A stretch of DNA of 64,000 bases from an uncultured bacterium (lineage in GTDB: Bacteria > Bacillota > Clostridia > Lachnospirales > Lachnospiraceae). The notes below the pieces were generated by a model. The model was given only the letters and a program-made list of their open reading frames with translations, ran no database searches and was not told where the DNA came from. The DNA lies in the NCBI GenBank assembly GCA_947063875.1, contig CAMSTY010000005.1:27281-91280 (forward strand), in the 5' to 3' direction. Every line of letters begins with the position of its first letter. The stretch's first letter is position 1. Positions 7,334-16,335 of the stretch are shown one piece after another. Position numbers and translations under genes: made by a program.

Positions 7334-8563
7334 CTAAAATCCCATATCTCCCAGCTTTTTTACCAGCTGAATGTAAAACTCCAGCACCTTGAAATCCCGG
7401 TAATCTTCCCTTGTCAGATCAATCATATCGCCATGGGAGATTCCCCGCAGATAACGGTTTGTCACAACCCCCTGGAAATTCGTCCACTGTGCAGACTCCA
7501 CCGTCACCAGGCCGTCGTTAGGGGCATCCAGCACCTTTAAAATCCAATAGGGGACGCAGAGAAGCTTGCTGCTTAATCCGTGCTTCATCAGACTGGCATA
7601 GCTCTGATACCAGACTCCTTTTGCATCCGGATACCGCCGGTTAAACTCCGCGGCATAAGCACAGGAAAGCTGACGGCTTGCCACGTAGGCGTTTGGGTTT
7701 TTATCCCCCAGCATCCTGAAATATCGGTCAATCAGCCGGCAGACCATGTGGTACATCGGGTCCGGCAGCCGCATCAGGAACTCCACCAAAGCGGAACCCC
7801 GGTGCGGAGTGTTAATGGTAGTCAGAGTGGCCACACAGGGCGCCATTGACAGTCCGCTGACCAGATACCGGGAATCCAGCCCTCCCTTGGAATGGGCGAT
7901 GATATTCACCTTTTCTGCCCCGGTTTCTTTCTGGATCTCCCTGATTTTTTCCTGCAGAATCGCGGCATTGTCTTCCACGGTCCCCCAGGCCTCCTGATGC
8001 CCGTAAAAAACCCTGGCTCCGTTTCTTACCAGTTCCCTGGGAATCCGCCCCCAATAATTGAAATAATGAAAATCACGGAAGCCTACGCCGTGTACGAGCA
8101 AAAGCGGGTAGCGGGTCTGACAGATCTGATGCTCCACGCGCACATCATCGAGGCGAATTTTATGGACATTATGATCGATTTCCTGACATGCCAGTCCTCT
8201 TACATACCATGCCAGTCCATAATTAAGAAACGGCACCCATATCAGGCTCCAGACAATCAGCCGCTTCATAATGCGCAGCCTTTTGCAGATTAGGCAGAGC
8301 CAAAACAAAGAGAGGAACATTCCCAGATAACACAGAAGAAAAGCAGCAAGTGAGCCGATCGACGTCCAATGTCTCAAATACCCGAAAAAGTCCCGGAAAA
8401 CGCCAAATCGCCTCATCTGCGAGATCATCCAGATCCCCACAGGCGGCGTCAGTATCAGAAATATTGTCAGCGTTCCTGTCAGAAAACGCAGCAGATACAA
8501 ATGCAGCCGTCCGACCGCATCCATAGCCGCCCCCATGGCTGCATCCATTTTTTTCCGTTCCAT
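7334..8563 (-). CDS. Membrane-anchored lipase/esterase-like alpha/beta hydrolase
   Basis: 409 aa. The N-terminal part has three hydrophobic helices (about residues 25-48, 69-92 and 100-120). The catalytic domain begins at about 150 with LLLVHGVGFRD (oxyanion loop). The nucleophile lies in IIAHSKGGLDSRY (Ser225), the AHSxGG form seen in triacylglycerol lipases and PGAP1-like esterases. Later come TLTTINTPHRGS and a region with NDGLVTVESA and a His in GISHGDMID that may supply the acid and base. GGGAGG precedes the ATG by 8 nt. The substrate is probably a lipid ester at the membrane, but it cannot be named. A 32-bp tandem repeat lies just upstream. Confidence 0.75.
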   Translation of the reverse strand: MERKKMDAAMGAAMDAVGRLHLYLLRFLTGTLTIFLILTPPVGIWMISQMRRFGVFRDFFGYLRHWTSIGSLAAFLLCYLGMFLSLFWLCLICKRLRIMKRLIVWSLIWVPFLNYGLAWYVRGLACQEIDHNVHKIRLDDVRVEHQICQTRYPLLLVHGVGFRDFHYFNYWGRIPRELVRNGARVFYGHQEAWGTVEDNAAILQEKIREIQKETGAEKVNIIAHSKGGLDSRYLVSGLSMAPCVATLTTINTPHRGSALVEFLMRLPDPMYHMVCRLIDRYFRMLGDKNPNAYVASRQLSCAYAAEFNRRYPDAKGVWYQSYASLMKHGLSSKLLCVPYWILKVLDAPNDGLVTVESAQWTNFQGVVTNRYLRGISHGDMIDLTREDYRDFKVLEFYIQLVKKLGDMGF

Positions 8564-8622
8564 CGCTTGTACCTCCCTTTAGCGTTTCTTCCGACAAGCT
8601 TTATTTTCCCTTTTCCGATCCG

Positions 8623-8750
8623 CCATGCCTTTCACCCGCTCTTTCCTTTCACAGCCGTGCCCTTCACACTCTGTTTCCTTTCACAGTCATGCCTTTCACG
8701 CTCTGTTTTCTTTCACAGCCATGCCTTTCACCCGCTCTTTCCCTTCACCC
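8623..8750. repeat. Four tandem copies of a 32-bp repeat
   Basis: Units start at 8623, 8655, 8687 and 8719, each exactly 32 bp, of the form CCATGCCTTTCACCCGCTCT followed by TTCCTTTCACAG. They differ from each other at a few positions. Unit 4 covers the last codons and the stop of the RluA-type gene; the other three lie in the gap before the lipase gene. Confidence 0.9.
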
Positions 8751-9732
8751 TGATGGCAGGCCAGTCTGTTTGAGCAAACATCCTTTGAAACCCTTCCGGC
8801 ACCGGAGCCATAAAGCATTTCTGGCTTAAAGCGCCAAGCGGCTCTGGCATCCCGGGAAATTTCATCTGAAACGAATGAAGCATCTGGCTGCCAATCCCAT
8901 ACTTTCTTTTTACCTCCGCATTCGTTCCCGGATCTCCATACTTATAGTCCCCAGCAATCGGGTGTCCGATTGCTGCCAGATGCGCCCGGATCTGATGCGT
9001 CTTGCCGGTGATCAGCTTCACCCGCAAAAGAGTATATCCCCCCTGGTAATCCAAAGGCTCATATTCGGTAAATATCGCATCCCCTTTGGCGTCTTTTCCT
9101 TCTGTGCACAGTTGCACTGTCACCCGGTTCGTCCTCTCGTCCTTCACCAGCGTTCCCTGGATCTGATTTTGCCCTTTCACCTTTCCTCTCACTACACAAA
9201 GATAATATTTATGCAAGGAACGATCCTGCAGCACTGCCGATAAAAGCTGCAGTCCGGCCAAGGATTTCCCGGCGGCCACCAGTCCGCTGGTATTCCGGTC
9301 CAGGCGGTTGCAGACCGAAGGGCGGAAGCTGCGCAAATCCTCCTTCGTAAGCTGCCCCGAAGAAAGAAGGTAATCGATCACATATTCCACCAGTGATTCA
9401 TCCGTATCCTTTGCCTTCTGGGAAAGCATTCCCGCCGGCTTATTCACCAGCAGAACATGTTCGTCTTCATATATGATATCCAACGATTTTTTTGCCACCT
9501 GCTGCACTTTTATCTGAGAAAATTTCTCCACGGTTTCGTCCGCCAGAAACAGCCGGATCTGATCGCCCTCTTCCAGCTTTTCCGATCCGTCGCATTTTTG
9601 GCCGTTGAGAGTGATGTTCTTCTTGCGCATCATTTTATAGAGGAACCCTTTTGGGGCAAGATTTAAGTATTTTCCAAGCATCTTATCCAGACGCTGCCCG
9701 GCCTCGTTTTTGTTTACTTCGATTGTCTGCAT
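8728..9732 (-). CDS. RluA-family 23S rRNA/tRNA pseudouridine synthase
   Basis: The enzyme converts specific uridines in rRNA or tRNA to pseudouridine. The 334-aa protein has an N-terminal S4 RNA-binding domain (about residues 12-65: QRLDKMLGKYLNLAPKGFLYKM). The catalytic domain contains VNKPAGMLSQ and the signature NRLDRNTSG with catalytic Asp145, then KTHQIRAHLAAIGHPIAGDYKYG. It is the RluC/RluD-like group; the exact target position cannot be decided. The last codons (KGKSG and stop) lie inside the fourth copy of the 32-bp tandem repeat, so the natural C-terminus has been overwritten or extended by the repeat. It may be transcribed with the upstream gene 45 bp away. Confidence 0.9.
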   Translation of the reverse strand: MQTIEVNKNEAGQRLDKMLGKYLNLAPKGFLYKMMRKKNITLNGQKCDGSEKLEEGDQIRLFLADETVEKFSQIKVQQVAKKSLDIIYEDEHVLLVNKPAGMLSQKAKDTDESLVEYVIDYLLSSGQLTKEDLRSFRPSVCNRLDRNTSGLVAAGKSLAGLQLLSAVLQDRSLHKYYLCVVRGKVKGQNQIQGTLVKDERTNRVTVQLCTEGKDAKGDAIFTEYEPLDYQGGYTLLRVKLITGKTHQIRAHLAAIGHPIAGDYKYGDPGTNAEVKRKYGIGSQMLHSFQMKFPGMPEPLGALSQKCFMAPVPEGFQRMFAQTDWPAIRVKGKSG

Positions 9733-9777
9733 ATTCCGCCGTCATCCTCCCCGGTGTTATCCCCTTTTTCCCTTTTC

Positions 9778-10344
9778 TCACATTGAAAAACTCTTCAGCA
9801 GCGACGCCGCATACTCTGCAGTCCCGTCATCTGTGGCAAAATCCGCCGGCTTCAGGCTCTCCAGCCGCCGCCAAAAATTCTTTTCCTCGCAGATCAATTT
9901 TATCTTCTGCTCCAGCCGGTTGGCCAAAAGAAGTGCATTCAGCGACCTTTCCGCCTTTGCTATATCTAGTTTTTTCGCCGTACAGTACGCATAAATCCCC
10001 TGAGGATGAATGGCAATCACATCCACAGGTATCACATACTCTTTTGTCGTCAAAATCAGGTCATAGAGAATCAGGCAGGCAGCTTCATAGGGTTGCACCC
10101 TCTGATGAAATTCTTCCGGCGGCGTCCGGTAACGCCAGGAAACCAGAAGCGGGGACGCCATATTTGCCATTGGCAGCACGGTCAGAATCGCCATCACGGT
10201 CAGAATATTTTTCGCCGCCTGATTATCCGTCAGGAAACGGGCCAGCAGCTGGGCAAGGATCGCCGCTGCCAGAACCACCGTGATCATCAGACGCATTCGC
10301 CGGATGCTGTCCCGGTATCCATACCGTCCCTTATCTTTCTTCAT
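9778..10344 (-). CDS. Conserved hypothetical membrane protein
   Basis: 188 aa from the ATG at 10344 (MKKDKGRYGYRDSIRRM), which overlaps the end of the SDR gene by 14 nt and has GAGGAGGGG upstream. Two adjacent transmembrane helices span about residues 19-40 and 46-66. The rest is a soluble domain (PPEEFHQRVQPYEAACLILYD ... AIHPQGIYAYC) that ends with AEYAASLLKSFSM. No known motif was found. Tight coupling to the SDR gene suggests co-expression, but no function can be assigned. Confidence 0.65.
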   Translation of the reverse strand: MKKDKGRYGYRDSIRRMRLMITVVLAAAILAQLLARFLTDNQAAKNILTVMAILTVLPMANMASPLLVSWRYRTPPEEFHQRVQPYEAACLILYDLILTTKEYVIPVDVIAIHPQGIYAYCTAKKLDIAKAERSLNALLLANRLEQKIKLICEEKNFWRRLESLKPADFATDDGTAEYAASLLKSFSM

Positions 10345-11110
10345 GGCCGCCGCCCCTCCTCTCCATCCACGCAAGGATCAGTCTGTGAGGGACCGCCTTG
10401 CACAAAACACGAAATCCTTTCATCGCCATCCCGTACACAGAAATCTCCTTCCCCATCATACTGTCCCTTAACGCCTTACGGACTACGGATTTCGGCTTGG
10501 CCATAAACTGCCTCTTATAAGAAGGCATCTGTCCACAGGTCTCAGCTGTCTCGAAAAATTCCGTTGCCACCGGGCCTGGGCAGACAGCCGTTACCACTAT
10601 ATTCCTCGGCTTCAGTTCCACGTTCAGTGCCCGGCTATAGCTGAGCACAAATGCCTTGGTCGCCGCATAAAGCGCAAACCCCGGCTGCGGAAGAAATCCG
10701 GCTGCGGAAGCAAACATCAGAATCCGGCTGTTTTTACTCATGTAAGGAAGCGTCAGATGTGTCAACGCGCACAGCGATTCACAATTGAGCCGCACCATGC
10801 CTGTCTCCTCCGGCAGGCCGGCTGTTCCTACATTGCCGATTTTTCCATATCCGGCGGCATTGACCAGTATCTTTACCTCCGGCTTTCTCTGCTGCAGTTC
10901 CCGGCGCAGCACATCCAAAGAACCCGCTTCGGCCAGATCCAGCAAAAAAATGCGCACAGGAACCGGAACTTCCCTGCGAAGCGCTTCCAGGCGGTCCTTC
11001 CTCCGGGCAGCCACCCAGATCTCAGCAAGCCCGCCAAACCGGTCCGCAATCTGGATTACTGCCTCCCGGCCCATTCCGGAGGACGCGCCAGTCACGATTG
11101 CAATTTTCAT
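10331..11110 (-). CDS. Short-chain dehydrogenase/reductase
   Basis: NAD(P)H-dependent oxidoreductase of the classical SDR family, 259 aa from ATG 11110. The glycine motif TGASSGMG is at residues 7-14, NAAGYGKIG near 80, and the catalytic Ser (FASAAG) and YAATK pair near 140-155. CPGPVATEF follows. The ORF track runs 39 codons further upstream, but the extension is low-complexity basic sequence and AAGGTG sits 6 nt before ATG 11110. The C-terminal 30 residues after the fold are basic. The substrate is unknown. It lies 5 bp after the YgiQ gene and overlaps the next membrane protein gene. Confidence 0.85.
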   Translation of the reverse strand: MKIAIVTGASSGMGREAVIQIADRFGGLAEIWVAARRKDRLEALRREVPVPVRIFLLDLAEAGSLDVLRRELQQRKPEVKILVNAAGYGKIGNVGTAGLPEETGMVRLNCESLCALTHLTLPYMSKNSRILMFASAAGFLPQPGFALYAATKAFVLSYSRALNVELKPRNIVVTAVCPGPVATEFFETAETCGQMPSYKRQFMAKPKSVVRKALRDSMMGKEISVYGMAMKGFRVLCKAVPHRLILAWMERRGGGHEER

Positions 11111-11115
11111 ATCTG

Positions 11116-13008
11116 TCACCTTTTTCCTTTCTTCTGATGGACACTGCGAATCGTCTTTTTTCTGCTTTTGGAAGGAGCCTTGGTTTCCCGGAGGCTTCTT
11201 TTTTCCGCCAGAGGACGAACCAGGCATTTTTTATCGTATCCAATCAGATCTGTCCGCCCGGCAAGCTTTAAAGCTTCCACCACCAGATCGTAATTTTTGG
11301 GGTCCCGGTACTGGATCAAAGCCCGCTGCATGGCTTTCTCATGCGGACTGACCGGCACATACACCTGTTGCATGGTGCGCGGGTCCAGCCCGGTATAGTA
11401 CATACAGGTGGATATCGTGGACGGCGTCGGATAAAAATCCTGCACCTGTTCCGGCATATAGCCAAGTTCCCGCAGATATTCTGCCAGTTCCACCGCTTCT
11501 TTCAGCGTGGAACCTGGATGGGACGACATCAGATAAGGGACCAGATACTGCTCTTTGCCCAGCTGTTCATTCATCCGCTCATATTCCCGGACAAATCTCC
11601 GGTACACGGCATTTTCCGGCTTTCCCATCCGTCCAAGCACGGCATCCGATACATGTTCCGGAGCCACCTTCAGCTGCCCGCTGACATGATACTTGCATAG
11701 CTCTCTCAAAAACGCCCGGCTCTTGTCCGCCAGCAAATAATCAAATCGGATTCCGGAACGGATAAATACCTTTTTCACCTTCGGCAAGGCCCGCAGCTTG
11801 CGCAAAAGCGCAATGTAGTCCTCATGGTCTGCCCTCAGGTTCCCGCACGGTTTGGGAAACAGGCACTGGCGGTTCGGACATGCCCCTTTTTCCTTCTGCT
11901 TTTCACAGGCCGGATGGCGAAAATTCGCCGTAGGCCCTCCCACATCGTGTATATAACCCTTAAAATCCGGTTCCTCAGTCAATTTTACCGCCTCCGCAAT
12001 CAGCGATTCATGGCTTCTTGCCTGAATAATACGGCCTTGATGAAAGGTCAGCGCACAAAAACTGCAGGCCCCGAAGCATCCCCGGTTGCTGATCAGGCTG
12101 AATTTGATTTCCTGCACTGCAGGCACCCCGCCTGCCGCTTCATACACCGGATGATAATTCCTCTGATAAGGAAGTGCATAGACCTCATCCATTTCCTCCT
12201 GTGACAGGGGTTTTGCCGGCGGGTTCTGCACCACATATTCCATATAGCCGCGGCTGCTGTAAGGCTCTGCCAGGCGCTTTCCTGTAAAGGGGTCCGTATT
12301 GCGGTATTGAATGCCGAAGCTGCGGGCATATTGGCTTTTGTCCCTTTTCATCTCCTCATAATCCGGCAGCAGTTCATAATCATAGACATTTTCCAGGCTC
12401 CGTGTCCGATAGACCGTCCCGTCCACAAACGTAATCATTTTCACGTCAATTCCGGCATCCAATGCCTCCGCAATCCCGAGGATAGAATGTTCCCCCATCC
12501 CATAGGACAGAATGTCTGCCTGGGAATCCAGCAGGATGGAACGTTTCAGCCGGTTTGACCAGTAATCATAATGTGCCAGGCGCCGCAGGCTGGCTTCTAT
12601 TCCGCCGATAATGACCGGGACATCCTTATACACCGAACGAATCCGGTTGCAGTAGACAATCGTGGCATAGTCCGGCCGTCTGCCCATCTTGCCGCCTGGC
12701 GTATACGAATCCTGGCGGCGGCGTTTCTTTGACACCGAATAGTGATTGACCATGGAATCCATATTGCCTGCTGATACCAGAAATCCCAGCCGCGGCCGGC
12801 CCAGAACCCGGAAGCTTTGTTCATCCCGCCAGTCTGGCTGGGCAATGATACCCACCCGGTATCCTCTCGCCTCCAGAAGCCGGCTGATAATGGCGGTGCC
12901 AAAAGAGGGATGATCCACATAGGCATCCCCTGTCACATAGACAAAATCGCACTGCTCCCAGCCTCTTTTTTTCATATCCTGCTGACATATCGGCAAAAAA
13001 TCATCCAT
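11116..13008 (-). CDS. YgiQ-family radical SAM protein
   Basis: 630-aa radical S-adenosylmethionine protein of the YgiQ/UPF0313 type. The N-terminal B12-binding-like half contains [18 protein letters not shown] and [11 protein letters not shown]. The [4Fe-4S] ligands are in GCFGACSFC at about residues 310-318 (C-x3-C-x2-C), followed by the SAM-binding barrel with SHPGST and [15 protein letters not shown]. The C-terminal tail is strongly basic. The ORF track starts at 13119; AAGGAG lies 7 nt before ATG 13008, which overlaps the HAD gene stop by 8 nt, so I use that start. The family's reaction is not established; a modification role is usually assumed. Confidence 0.9.
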   Translation of the reverse strand: MDDFLPICQQDMKKRGWEQCDFVYVTGDAYVDHPSFGTAIISRLLEARGYRVGIIAQPDWRDEQSFRVLGRPRLGFLVSAGNMDSMVNHYSVSKKRRRQDSYTPGGKMGRRPDYATIVYCNRIRSVYKDVPVIIGGIEASLRRLAHYDYWSNRLKRSILLDSQADILSYGMGEHSILGIAEALDAGIDVKMITFVDGTVYRTRSLENVYDYELLPDYEEMKRDKSQYARSFGIQYRNTDPFTGKRLAEPYSSRGYMEYVVQNPPAKPLSQEEMDEVYALPYQRNYHPVYEAAGGVPAVQEIKFSLISNRGCFGACSFCALTFHQGRIIQARSHESLIAEAVKLTEEPDFKGYIHDVGGPTANFRHPACEKQKEKGACPNRQCLFPKPCGNLRADHEDYIALLRKLRALPKVKKVFIRSGIRFDYLLADKSRAFLRELCKYHVSGQLKVAPEHVSDAVLGRMGKPENAVYRRFVREYERMNEQLGKEQYLVPYLMSSHPGSTLKEAVELAEYLRELGYMPEQVQDFYPTPSTISTCMYYTGLDPRTMQQVYVPVSPHEKAMQRALIQYRDPKNYDLVVEALKLAGRTDLIGYDKKCLVRPLAEKRSLRETKAPSKSRKKTIRSVHQKKGKR

Positions 13009-13726
13009 TTCCGTCTCCTTTATCTGTCCTTTCCATCCAGTCCAGCAGCTGAAAATAGTCTTCAATATAATAATCTGCCAACTGCTTTTTCTCGCTTTGC
13101 ATACCGGCAGAAAAATCATCTTCTACTGCGCAAACCGTCATTTTGGCTGCCTTGCCCGCCAGAATCCCGGCCGGGACATCCTCAAAAACCATACATTGCT
13201 CTGGCCTCACACCCAGCCTCTGCGCCACATTCAGATAAATATCCGGCGCCGGTTTGCCGGCCGCCACCTCGCAGGCTGTTGCAATCACCTGAAAGAACGA
13301 CGTTATCCCAAGAGATTTCAGCACCACATCTACCATCTCTCTGCCATTGCTGGTTGCAATCCCCATAAAAATCCCTTTCTCTTTCAAAAATTCCAAAAAT
13401 TGCCGGACTCCTGCCTTCAGCGGCACTTGGCTGCGATATTTCTCAATGCTCATCTCGGTCCATGCCTGTTTGATCTTTTCAATACTGTCCGGGATTGCAA
13501 ACGTCTCCTTAAAATATACGGCTGTCTCGGAAAAGCTCATCCCCTCAATCTCTTTTTGCAGCAGCGGCGGACATTCATGGCCATATCTTCCCAGATACTC
13601 GATATCGATCGCCTTCCACATCCACATGGAATCTACCAGTGTGCCATCCAGATCAAAAATCACCGCCCGCTTATGTAAAAGTTCCTCCCTGATCCCCTGC
13701 CCGCTGTCTTCTGATTTTTTATCCAC
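13001..13726 (-). CDS. HAD-family phosphatase / beta-phosphoglucomutase-like hydrolase
   Basis: 241-aa haloacid dehalogenase superfamily protein. Motif [11 protein letters not shown] is at about 20-29 (nucleophile Asp), motif II ATSNGRE, motif III Lys in [10 protein letters not shown], and motif [10 protein letters not shown]. The helical cap lies between motifs I and II (C1 cap), as in phosphoglycolate phosphatase and beta-phosphoglucomutase relatives. The substrate cannot be decided. The stop overlaps the YgiQ ATG and the gene lies 18 bp after the RsuA-type gene, inside one minus-strand run of RNA-modification and metabolic genes. Confidence 0.87.
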   Translation of the reverse strand: MDKKSEDSGQGIREELLHKRAVIFDLDGTLVDSMWMWKAIDIEYLGRYGHECPPLLQKEIEGMSFSETAVYFKETFAIPDSIEKIKQAWTEMSIEKYRSQVPLKAGVRQFLEFLKEKGIFMGIATSNGREMVDVVLKSLGITSFFQVIATACEVAAGKPAPDIYLNVAQRLGVRPEQCMVFEDVPAGILAGKAAKMTVCAVEDDFSAGMQSEKKQLADYYIEDYFQLLDWMERTDKGDGNG

Positions 13727-13744
13727 TGTCTCCCTTATCCTTCC

Positions 13745-14503
13745 TTAATCCGTTTTCTGATCCTGAAAGGCGCCTTCCTTCAAGCGCGCCAGTTCTTCCT
13801 GTGTCAGACGGCGGTATTCTCCCGGCAGCAACGTCTCATCCAAAACCAGCGGCCCCATCGAGAGACGCTTTAAATAAACCACCCGGCAACCCATCGCCTC
13901 AAACATCCTCTTTACCTGATGGTATTTCCCTTCCTGAATCGTCAACAGAATCCGAATCTCCTGCTCTCCCTCATTCTGGTATTCTTCATCTTTTAATAAT
14001 TCCAGCTTTGCCGGCTGCACCGGGGTCCCATCCTCCAGCATCATCCCAGCCGCCATCCGCTCCCTCGCGTCTTTTGGCAGCTGTCCTGCCACCCTGGCAA
14101 AATAGACCTTGTCCACATGCTTTCTGGGCGAAAGCAGACGATGTGCCAGTTCTCCGTCATTCGTCAGCAAAAGCAGTCCTTCCGTATCCACATCCAGCCG
14201 CCCCACCGGAAATAAGTCCCGCCGGTTCTCTCCATCCAGCAGATCCAGCACGGTCCGGTGATGCAGATCCTCCGTAGCCGATATCACCCCCTGGGGTTTG
14301 TAAAGCATAATATATTCCCACGTATGATACTGTACCGATTTGCCATCCAGCATTACCTGATCCCTATCCGGATCGATCTTTCTGTCCGTCTGTTTCTCAA
14401 TCTTTCCGTTCACCTGAATCCGCCCTTTTTTTGCCGCCTGGCGGATCTCAGAGCGGCTTCCTTTCCCCATATCTGCCAGAAAGCGGTCCAAACGTATGTT
14501 CAT
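13745..14503 (-). CDS. RsuA/RluB-family rRNA pseudouridine synthase
   Basis: 252-aa pseudouridine synthase. An N-terminal S4 domain (MNIRLDRFLADMGKGSRSE) is followed by the catalytic domain with GRLDVDTEGLLLLTNDG (catalytic Asp in RLD) and YHQVKRMFEAMG. It acts on ribosomal RNA in the cytoplasm; RluB-like 23S or RsuA-like 16S specificity cannot be separated here. The ORF track extends to 14608, but the S4 domain starts at ATG 14503. An alternative ATG at 14509 (MGMNIRL) overlaps the stop of the methyltransferase gene as TAATG, so translation is coupled to that gene. Confidence 0.9.
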   Translation of the reverse strand: MNIRLDRFLADMGKGSRSEIRQAAKKGRIQVNGKIEKQTDRKIDPDRDQVMLDGKSVQYHTWEYIMLYKPQGVISATEDLHHRTVLDLLDGENRRDLFPVGRLDVDTEGLLLLTNDGELAHRLLSPRKHVDKVYFARVAGQLPKDARERMAAGMMLEDGTPVQPAKLELLKDEEYQNEGEQEIRILLTIQEGKYHQVKRMFEAMGCRVVYLKRLSMGPLVLDETLLPGEYRRLTQEELARLKEGAFQDQKTD

Positions 14504-14508
14504 CCCCA

Positions 14509-15963
14509 TTATTGCCACCGCCATCCCGGATAATATTTGTTCTTCAGGCCCTGGCCAAAAGCCTTGGCCCATCCCAATGGAAAACCGTCCACGCAAACCA
14601 GCACCCATCCATCATAGACCGCTTCTTCTTCACTCAGCAAAAGGCTTTCCCCTTTCAGATAACGAATCACCCGCTCATCTTCTCTCTTCATGGAAAATGT
14701 ATGGGCAAACTCGTCGGTTCCCATCGCCATGGCAGCTGCCTGCGACGGTTCAAAGCGCCCTTTTTTCACGCTGCCCAGCAAAAGTCCTGTCCGCAAATAC
14801 CGCAGCTGCCAGTTTGGATCAAAGCCTTCCGGCAGCAGGTACACTTGGTCCTCTTTTATCATCATCTTTCCCCGGTCAAATGGATGTCTCAAAAGTCCCT
14901 CCCACTTCAGGAAATCGCTGATATCGTCTAAAGACCTGACGTCGGCAGGCTCCCTCTTACGTTCTTTCTTTCTGTCATGATTTTTATATTTTGTCTGCCC
15001 TTCTCTCTTTTCTACAAGACTCTCTGCCGTCTTCTCTTCTGTTCCCTCTTCTGTCCTCTCTCCCGGCTTTCTGACGCTTTCCTCTCTTTTGCGGAACAAC
15101 GCTGCAAAATGCCCTTCCCCTTCTACCTTATGCGGAAACAGCCGGATCACCGGACTTTTGTCAAATCCGGCCGACGCCCCTTCCCAGAGGGTTATGGGAA
15201 GCAGTTCCATCTCCGGCATATTGGCAAGCGCCCATTCCACAATCCCTTCGTCCTCTTCCAGGGAAAACGTGCAGGTAGAATAGACCAGCTCCCCGCCAGG
15301 CTTTAGCATCCTGACTGCATAGCTTAAGATCTCCCTTTGCAGCGGCACATAATCCTGCGGCCCCTTTTTCTGCCAGCTTTTTATCAGTTCCGGCTCCTTT
15401 CGGAACATTCCTTCTCCCGAGCAGGGAGCATCCACCAAAATCTTATCAAAGGATTCGCCAAATATCTCTGCCAGCCTTCCCGGTTCCTCTGCTGTCACAC
15501 AGGCATTCGTAATCCCGGCCATCTCCAGGTTTTTCAAAAGCGCTTTTGCACGGGATGCGCTGACGTCGTTCGATACCAAAAGTCCCTTCCCTCTCATCTG
15601 CGCCCCCAGTTCGGTACTTTTCCCGCCGGGAGCCGCGCACAAATCCAGCACCCTTTGCCCCGGCTTCACATTCAATATTGCCGCAGGAGCCATGGCGCTC
15701 GGCTCCTGAACATAATAAAGCCCGGCGTAATAGTAAACATCCTTCGCCGGACGGCTGCCCTGCTCACAATAATATCCGTTCGGATTCCACAAAACCGGCC
15801 GGATCTCCCACGGAGAAATCTTCTCCCATTCCTCTGCCGTCAGTTTCGCCGGATTCATCCTAAGCCCCTGCGCAGGGACTCCCTCATAACTCTCCAGCCA
15901 TTGATCATACTCCTCACCCATCAGATCTCTCATCCGCGTCAAAAACAATTCCGGCAATCTCAT
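14509..15963 (-). CDS. RsmF/YebU-like rRNA m5C methyltransferase (NOL1/NOP2/Sun family), paralog 1
   Basis: SAM-dependent RNA cytosine-C5 methyltransferase. From ATG 15963 (MRLPELFLTRM) the protein has about 484 aa. The N-terminal RNA-binding part precedes VLDLCAAPGGKS (SAM motif I), DAPCSGEGMFRK with Cys181, and YSTCTF with Cys231, the two cysteines of the m5C mechanism. A charged linker rich in Lys and Glu (about 285-335) leads to a C-terminal PUA-like domain (PEGFDPNWQLRYLRTGLLLG). AAGGTG lies 7 nt before ATG 15963; the upstream 21 codons in the ORF track look like leader. A second paralog is at 49309-50790. Confidence 0.88.
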   Translation of the reverse strand: MRLPELFLTRMRDLMGEEYDQWLESYEGVPAQGLRMNPAKLTAEEWEKISPWEIRPVLWNPNGYYCEQGSRPAKDVYYYAGLYYVQEPSAMAPAAILNVKPGQRVLDLCAAPGGKSTELGAQMRGKGLLVSNDVSASRAKALLKNLEMAGITNACVTAEEPGRLAEIFGESFDKILVDAPCSGEGMFRKEPELIKSWQKKGPQDYVPLQREILSYAVRMLKPGGELVYSTCTFSLEEDEGIVEWALANMPEMELLPITLWEGASAGFDKSPVIRLFPHKVEGEGHFAALFRKREESVRKPGERTEEGTEEKTAESLVEKREGQTKYKNHDRKKERKREPADVRSLDDISDFLKWEGLLRHPFDRGKMMIKEDQVYLLPEGFDPNWQLRYLRTGLLLGSVKKGRFEPSQAAAMAMGTDEFAHTFSMKREDERVIRYLKGESLLLSEEEAVYDGWVLVCVDGFPLGWAKAFGQGLKNKYYPGWRWQ

Positions 15964-16335
15964 CCGCTCACACCTTTTTGTTTCCTTCTTTTTGTCTTCC
16001 TTTGCTTTTGCAGTTGGTGTCATCATATCATAATTTCAACATATTTCATACCCCCTAAAATATTGATAAATTCAGCGTGCTTCCCATCCACCTTATACTG
16101 TACCATTCACCATATATCGGGGAACTGATAATATATCTTTTAATAATTCAACATAAGCCATTGGAATCCCTTTCTTTCTGCTTTCGCTGTACAGGAGATT
16201 TCTCATGATACCATAATTTTGCTCTAAAGAAAATCAACTCGGGAAAAAATAACAAAAACAGAAGCAATTCTTCCCTGATTATGGTATAATGGAAAAAATG
16301 ACAGGTTATCCAGATTTCATAAGGAGAATACATCT
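15964..16335. other. Divergent intergenic region, no gene seen
   Basis: 372 bp between the divergently transcribed methyltransferase and the DUF5050-like gene. It is AT-rich, with short non-homologous ORFs only. Apart from the promoter at 16285 I see no structured RNA or repeat. Confidence 0.5.
16280..16290 (+). promoter_or_regulatory. Extended -10 promoter of the DUF5050-like gene
   Basis: TGGTATAAT with TATAAT at 16285-16290 and an extended TGG. No good -35 is present at the right distance. The -10 lies 46 bp before the ATG. Confidence 0.5.

Noticed and set aside
8623-8750. CRISPR array
   Set aside because: The 32-bp units are directly adjacent with no spacers and no cas genes are present.
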